Assembly: GCA_964525565.1 (NCBI GenBank) | Contig: CAZGHI010000009.1 | Location: 1 to 64,000 of the forward strand | Direction: 5' to 3' | Length of the DNA stretch: 64,000 nucleotides | From: OLB6 sp964525565 | GTDB lineage: Bacteria > Bacteroidota > Ignavibacteria > Kapaibacteriales > Kapaibacteriaceae | In this document: piece by piece, positions 61,521-64,000 of the stretch | Position numbering within the stretch: the stretch's first letter is position 1 | How the letters are laid out: every line of letters begins with the position of its first letter | Notes under the pieces: model-generated | The model's database searches: none | What the model was told of the DNA's origin: nothing | What the model saw: the letters and a program-made list of their open reading frames with translations, nothing else | Made by a program: the position numbers and the translations under genes

Positions 61521-63199
61521 CCACTATTGAGCAGGCAAAGGATGCAGCGCAGCGTGCTGTTGCAACAGGTGATGTTAAGGCACTTGACGAATCTGTTCGT
61601 ACTCTGGAATCTTTGCTTGTTGCAGACGATATGCCCGGGCTGCGTGCCGACGTATTCCGCTACCGTGGGATACTCTTTTCACTACAGGGCAATTATGAAG
61701 AGGCTATTGAATCGTACCGTAAAGCGCTCGACGTCCTCGAGCCAATGAACGATGTAATGTCTATTGCTCGTATAACCAACAATATGGGTGTGGCCTACCA
61801 TACGAAAGCGGATTATCCGAATGCAGTGTATTGGTATCGGCGCTCACTTGATGCAAGGGAAGCACTTAACGATAAGGTTGGAATCGCACGCGTGGCAGGT
61901 AACATTGGTATCGTTTACTCATCGCTTGGCGACATTAATCGAGCCCGTTCCTACTACGAGCGGTCGTTAGAAATTAGTCGTGAGTTAAACGACGCAGAAG
62001 GCGTTGCACGTGGTAATGCCATCGTTGGCAATATGCATGTACGCCTCGGCGATCTCACAAAGGCTGAGCCATTCCTTCACGAAGCGATAACGATGAGCAA
62101 GAACCTTGGCATGGAACGCGAGTGGCTCACCGCTGCATCAAGCTTGGCTGCAATTTTTCAGCAGTCGAAGGAGTACGAGAAGGCATTGGAGGTTGTACAG
62201 GAGGCTGAACCTGTCGCTATTCGACTTGGCTTGCGACGCGAAGCACTACTTCTCAACATCGCTCGCTCCTATAGCCTGTACCATATTCATGGCTCTACTG
62301 AACACCTCGAACAGCTACGTTCTTTACTGGCCGAGGCGCAAGAAATGTCGCTGGCAAACGAAGAAATGGAAATTCATGAGCTGCTCTTCCGCCTGTTTAA
62401 ACATCGTGCCGACTATGAAAGTGCGCTTCGCCATCACGAATTATGGATTGACCTACGCGACCGGATTGCTGGAGAGACGCGCCAGCGACAACTCATCCAC
62501 ATGGAAGCAGAACAAAAGCTCTCTGAAGAACGCAGAAAAACCGAGGAACATCAGAGGCTGCTACATAACATGGTGCCAAAGGAAATTGCCGCACGACTTC
62601 TTGTTGGAGAGTCGCGTATTGCCGACGAGTATGAATGCGTAAGTGTGCTATTCACGGATATTGTTGACTTCACCGTTCGCGCATCTCGGCTAAAGGTTGA
62701 AGACCTTATTACCATGCTTAACGACTTGTTTTCGAAGTTCGATACAATCACCAGGAATAACGGTGTAACGAAGATCAAAACCATTGGGGATGCCTATATG
62801 GCTGTTGCAGGTGCTCCGATACCGATGGATGCCTGCGAATCCGCTAAACGTTCCGCATTATGCGCACTCCAAATGTCGAAGCTGTCCAACCGCATCCCCA
62901 TTCGCGTTGGACTACATGCAGGGCCCGTTGTTGCCGGGGTGATTGGCACTGAACGCATGGTTTGGGATGTTTGGGGGGATACAGTAAACGTTGCCTCACG
63001 CATGGAAAACACCTCGCAGGCTGGCAGGGTACAGGTAAGCGAGGACTTTGCTCGTTTGCTTTCGAATGGCGCAGCACCGGCATTCGATGGCACAGATATC
63101 GTGATCAATGCCGGGCCATTTCGAATGAAAATGCGAGGAACAATTGATGTAAAAGGAAAGGGAGAAATGAAAACATTCTGGTTGGAACAGTCAACCTAA
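61517..63199 (+). CDS. TPR-domain class III adenylate cyclase
   Basis: A 560-residue cytosolic protein: residues about 40-330 contain about seven tetratricopeptide repeats (for example NNMGVAYHTKADYPNAVYWYRRSL, spread over several), a short helical linker, and a C-terminal class III cyclase domain with FTDIVDFT (metal Asp), KTIGDAYMA (Lys selecting adenine) and WGDTVNVASRMEN (Asn/Arg transition-state pair). It most likely makes cAMP; the window's Crp/Fnr regulator at 21933 is a possible partner, but distance gives no support. TPRs may bind a protein that controls activity. Confidence 0.9.
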   Translation: MTTIEQAKDAAQRAVATGDVKALDESVRTLESLLVADDMPGLRADVFRYRGILFSLQGNYEEAIESYRKALDVLEPMNDVMSIARITNNMGVAYHTKADYPNAVYWYRRSLDAREALNDKVGIARVAGNIGIVYSSLGDINRARSYYERSLEISRELNDAEGVARGNAIVGNMHVRLGDLTKAEPFLHEAITMSKNLGMEREWLTAASSLAAIFQQSKEYEKALEVVQEAEPVAIRLGLRREALLLNIARSYSLYHIHGSTEHLEQLRSLLAEAQEMSLANEEMEIHELLFRLFKHRADYESALRHHELWIDLRDRIAGETRQRQLIHMEAEQKLSEERRKTEEHQRLLHNMVPKEIAARLLVGESRIADEYECVSVLFTDIVDFTVRASRLKVEDLITMLNDLFSKFDTITRNNGVTKIKTIGDAYMAVAGAPIPMDACESAKRSALCALQMSKLSNRIPIRVGLHAGPVVAGVIGTERMVWDVWGDTVNVASRMENTSQAGRVQVSEDFARLLSNGAAPAFDGTDIVINAGPFRMKMRGTIDVKGKGEMKTFWLEQST

Positions 63200-63257
63200 G
63201 CCCCCTTCCCTATCCGTTTCCGTACCTTTGTATTCTTACCCATTTTGAATACAGCCT

Positions 63258-64000
63258 GTGAACAATCCCTCTATTGTCGTTCTTATCATCCTTCCCTTTC
63301 TGGCCACATGTTACGCAGTGTGGCTTCTTTGTATTGGCGAAGCGAGCCTGTTTGATGTTTCAATGTGCCTCGTTGGTGGTTTTCTTACCGAATTCGGCGT
63401 AACATTCGGATACCACAGACTTATCGTTCATCGGTCGTTTGTTGCGCATCCTGTTGTAAAATCAATCGCTCTTGCCCTTGGCTCCATGGCCTTTCAAGGT
63501 CCGGTTGTAAACTGGGCAAGCGTACATACAGCCCACCATGCCCATAGCGATCATGAAGGTGATCCCCATTCGCCAACGCTGAAGGGCTTTATGTTCGCCC
63601 ACTTTGAATGGCTGCTGGACATGCGCGACGACCGTCTGAACGAGATAAAGGGACTGTGGTCCGGTAGGTATATGAAAGATCCATTTGTTCGCTTTTTTAG
63701 CGCAACATTTCCATTTTGGCTTGTGTTCAGTCTTGTTGTACCTGCCTTTCTTGGTTACCTGGTCGCCGACTGGCATGGCGCCTTTACTGGTTTACTCTGG
63801 GGCGGACTTGTTCGAATTTTTCTAACCTCACACGTAACGTGGAGTGTAAATAGCCTTTGCCATTTTGCCGGCCGACGGATGTTTAAAACGCGTGATCAAA
63901 GTCGCAACAACTTTCTCGTAGGCCTCCTTGCCCTTGGCGAAGGATGGCATAATAACCATCATGCCTTCCCCTCCAGTGCGTTTCATGGAATGCGATGGTG
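63258..64000 (+). CDS. Acyl-CoA/acyl-lipid desaturase (3' end cut by window edge)
   Basis: About 247 residues visible. Membrane-bound diiron fatty-acid desaturase of the stearoyl-CoA delta-9 type: His boxes HRLIVHRSF, HTAHHAHSD and EGWHNNHHAFP, and pairs of membrane helices between them. GTG start at 63258 with an in-frame TGA just upstream. Gives unsaturated fatty acids in membranes. The remaining C-terminus lies beyond the window. Confidence 0.92.
   Translation, partial: MNNPSIVVLIILPFLATCYAVWLLCIGEASLFDVSMCLVGGFLTEFGVTFGYHRLIVHRSFVAHPVVKSIALALGSMAFQGPVVNWASVHTAHHAHSDHEGDPHSPTLKGFMFAHFEWLLDMRDDRLNEIKGLWSGRYMKDPFVRFFSATFPFWLVFSLVVPAFLGYLVADWHGAFTGLLWGGLVRIFLTSHVTWSVNSLCHFAGRRMFKTRDQSRNNFLVGLLALGEGWHNNHHAFPSSAFHGMRW

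Noticed and set aside
1..64000. tRNA or rRNA genes
   Set aside because: No cloverleaf-type or rRNA-conserved segment was recognised on reading; a covariance-model search would be needed to exclude a tRNA.

Overview
The window looks like a chromosomal segment of a diderm, LPS-bearing bacterium of the Bacteroidota-Chlorobiota-Ignavibacteriota/Kapabacteria group. Visible support: an LpxH-type lipid A gene, many outer-membrane lipoproteins, secreted proteins ending in type IX secretion (T9SS)-style C-terminal sorting domains, a short Bacteroidota-style RNA polymerase omega gene next to coaBC, and moderate GC. Assignment to a genus is not possible from sequence alone; Kapabacteria is my best guess.

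Layout. 0-10 kb: hutH (cut by the window edge), an ATP-grasp enzyme and lpxH on the minus strand, divergent from panB and two lipoproteins. A strong terminator follows, then a respiratory-looking operon (heme-porin, small membrane protein, Rieske protein), an RNA m5C methyltransferase and a DCC protein. 10-14.4 kb: accessory island 1, a tandem duplication of a two-gene cassette (large secreted protein plus small Cys-rich secreted protein). 14.5-21 kb: rpoZ-coaBC-ABC-F-SIMPL-dcd and small lipoproteins. 21-23.6 kb: a sigma-70-like gene divergent from a Crp/Fnr regulator, then a secreted intradiol dioxygenase. 23.6-32.3 kb: accessory island 2, mostly secreted or lipoprotein genes on the minus strand. 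32.4-35 kb: a CstB-like persulfide dioxygenase/rhodanese, a rhodanese and a TauE exporter (sulfide/persulfide detoxification), then der. 36.3-39.8 kb: accessory island 3, with two secreted-protein genes interrupted by single in-frame stops and a third heavily decayed one. 39.8-64 kb: MoxR, cysteine desulfurase, DcuC-like carrier, inactive-looking M16 protein, SDRs, acylphosphatase, patatin-BamA protein, HIT-rhodanese fusion, sigma-54 activator, ssb, MCE, methyltransferase, VWA-OmpA lipoprotein, flavoproteins, MGMT-like protein, FKBP, DnaC-like ATPase, TPR-adenylate cyclase and a truncated fatty acid desaturase.

The most unusual feature is a family of six non-coding elements (about 11.8, 13.95, 26.7, 31.95, 36.5 and 38.75 kb). 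Each has one or two TGTGGAWAA boxes (resembling DnaA boxes, often 20-21 bp apart) followed by a short spacer and a GT microsatellite of variable length. All six lie just upstream of, and in the same orientation as, a secreted-protein gene or its remnant in the three islands. This suggests a common mobile or regulatory module controlling a rapidly evolving secreted-protein repertoire. I could not run any search; all family names rest on motif recognition.
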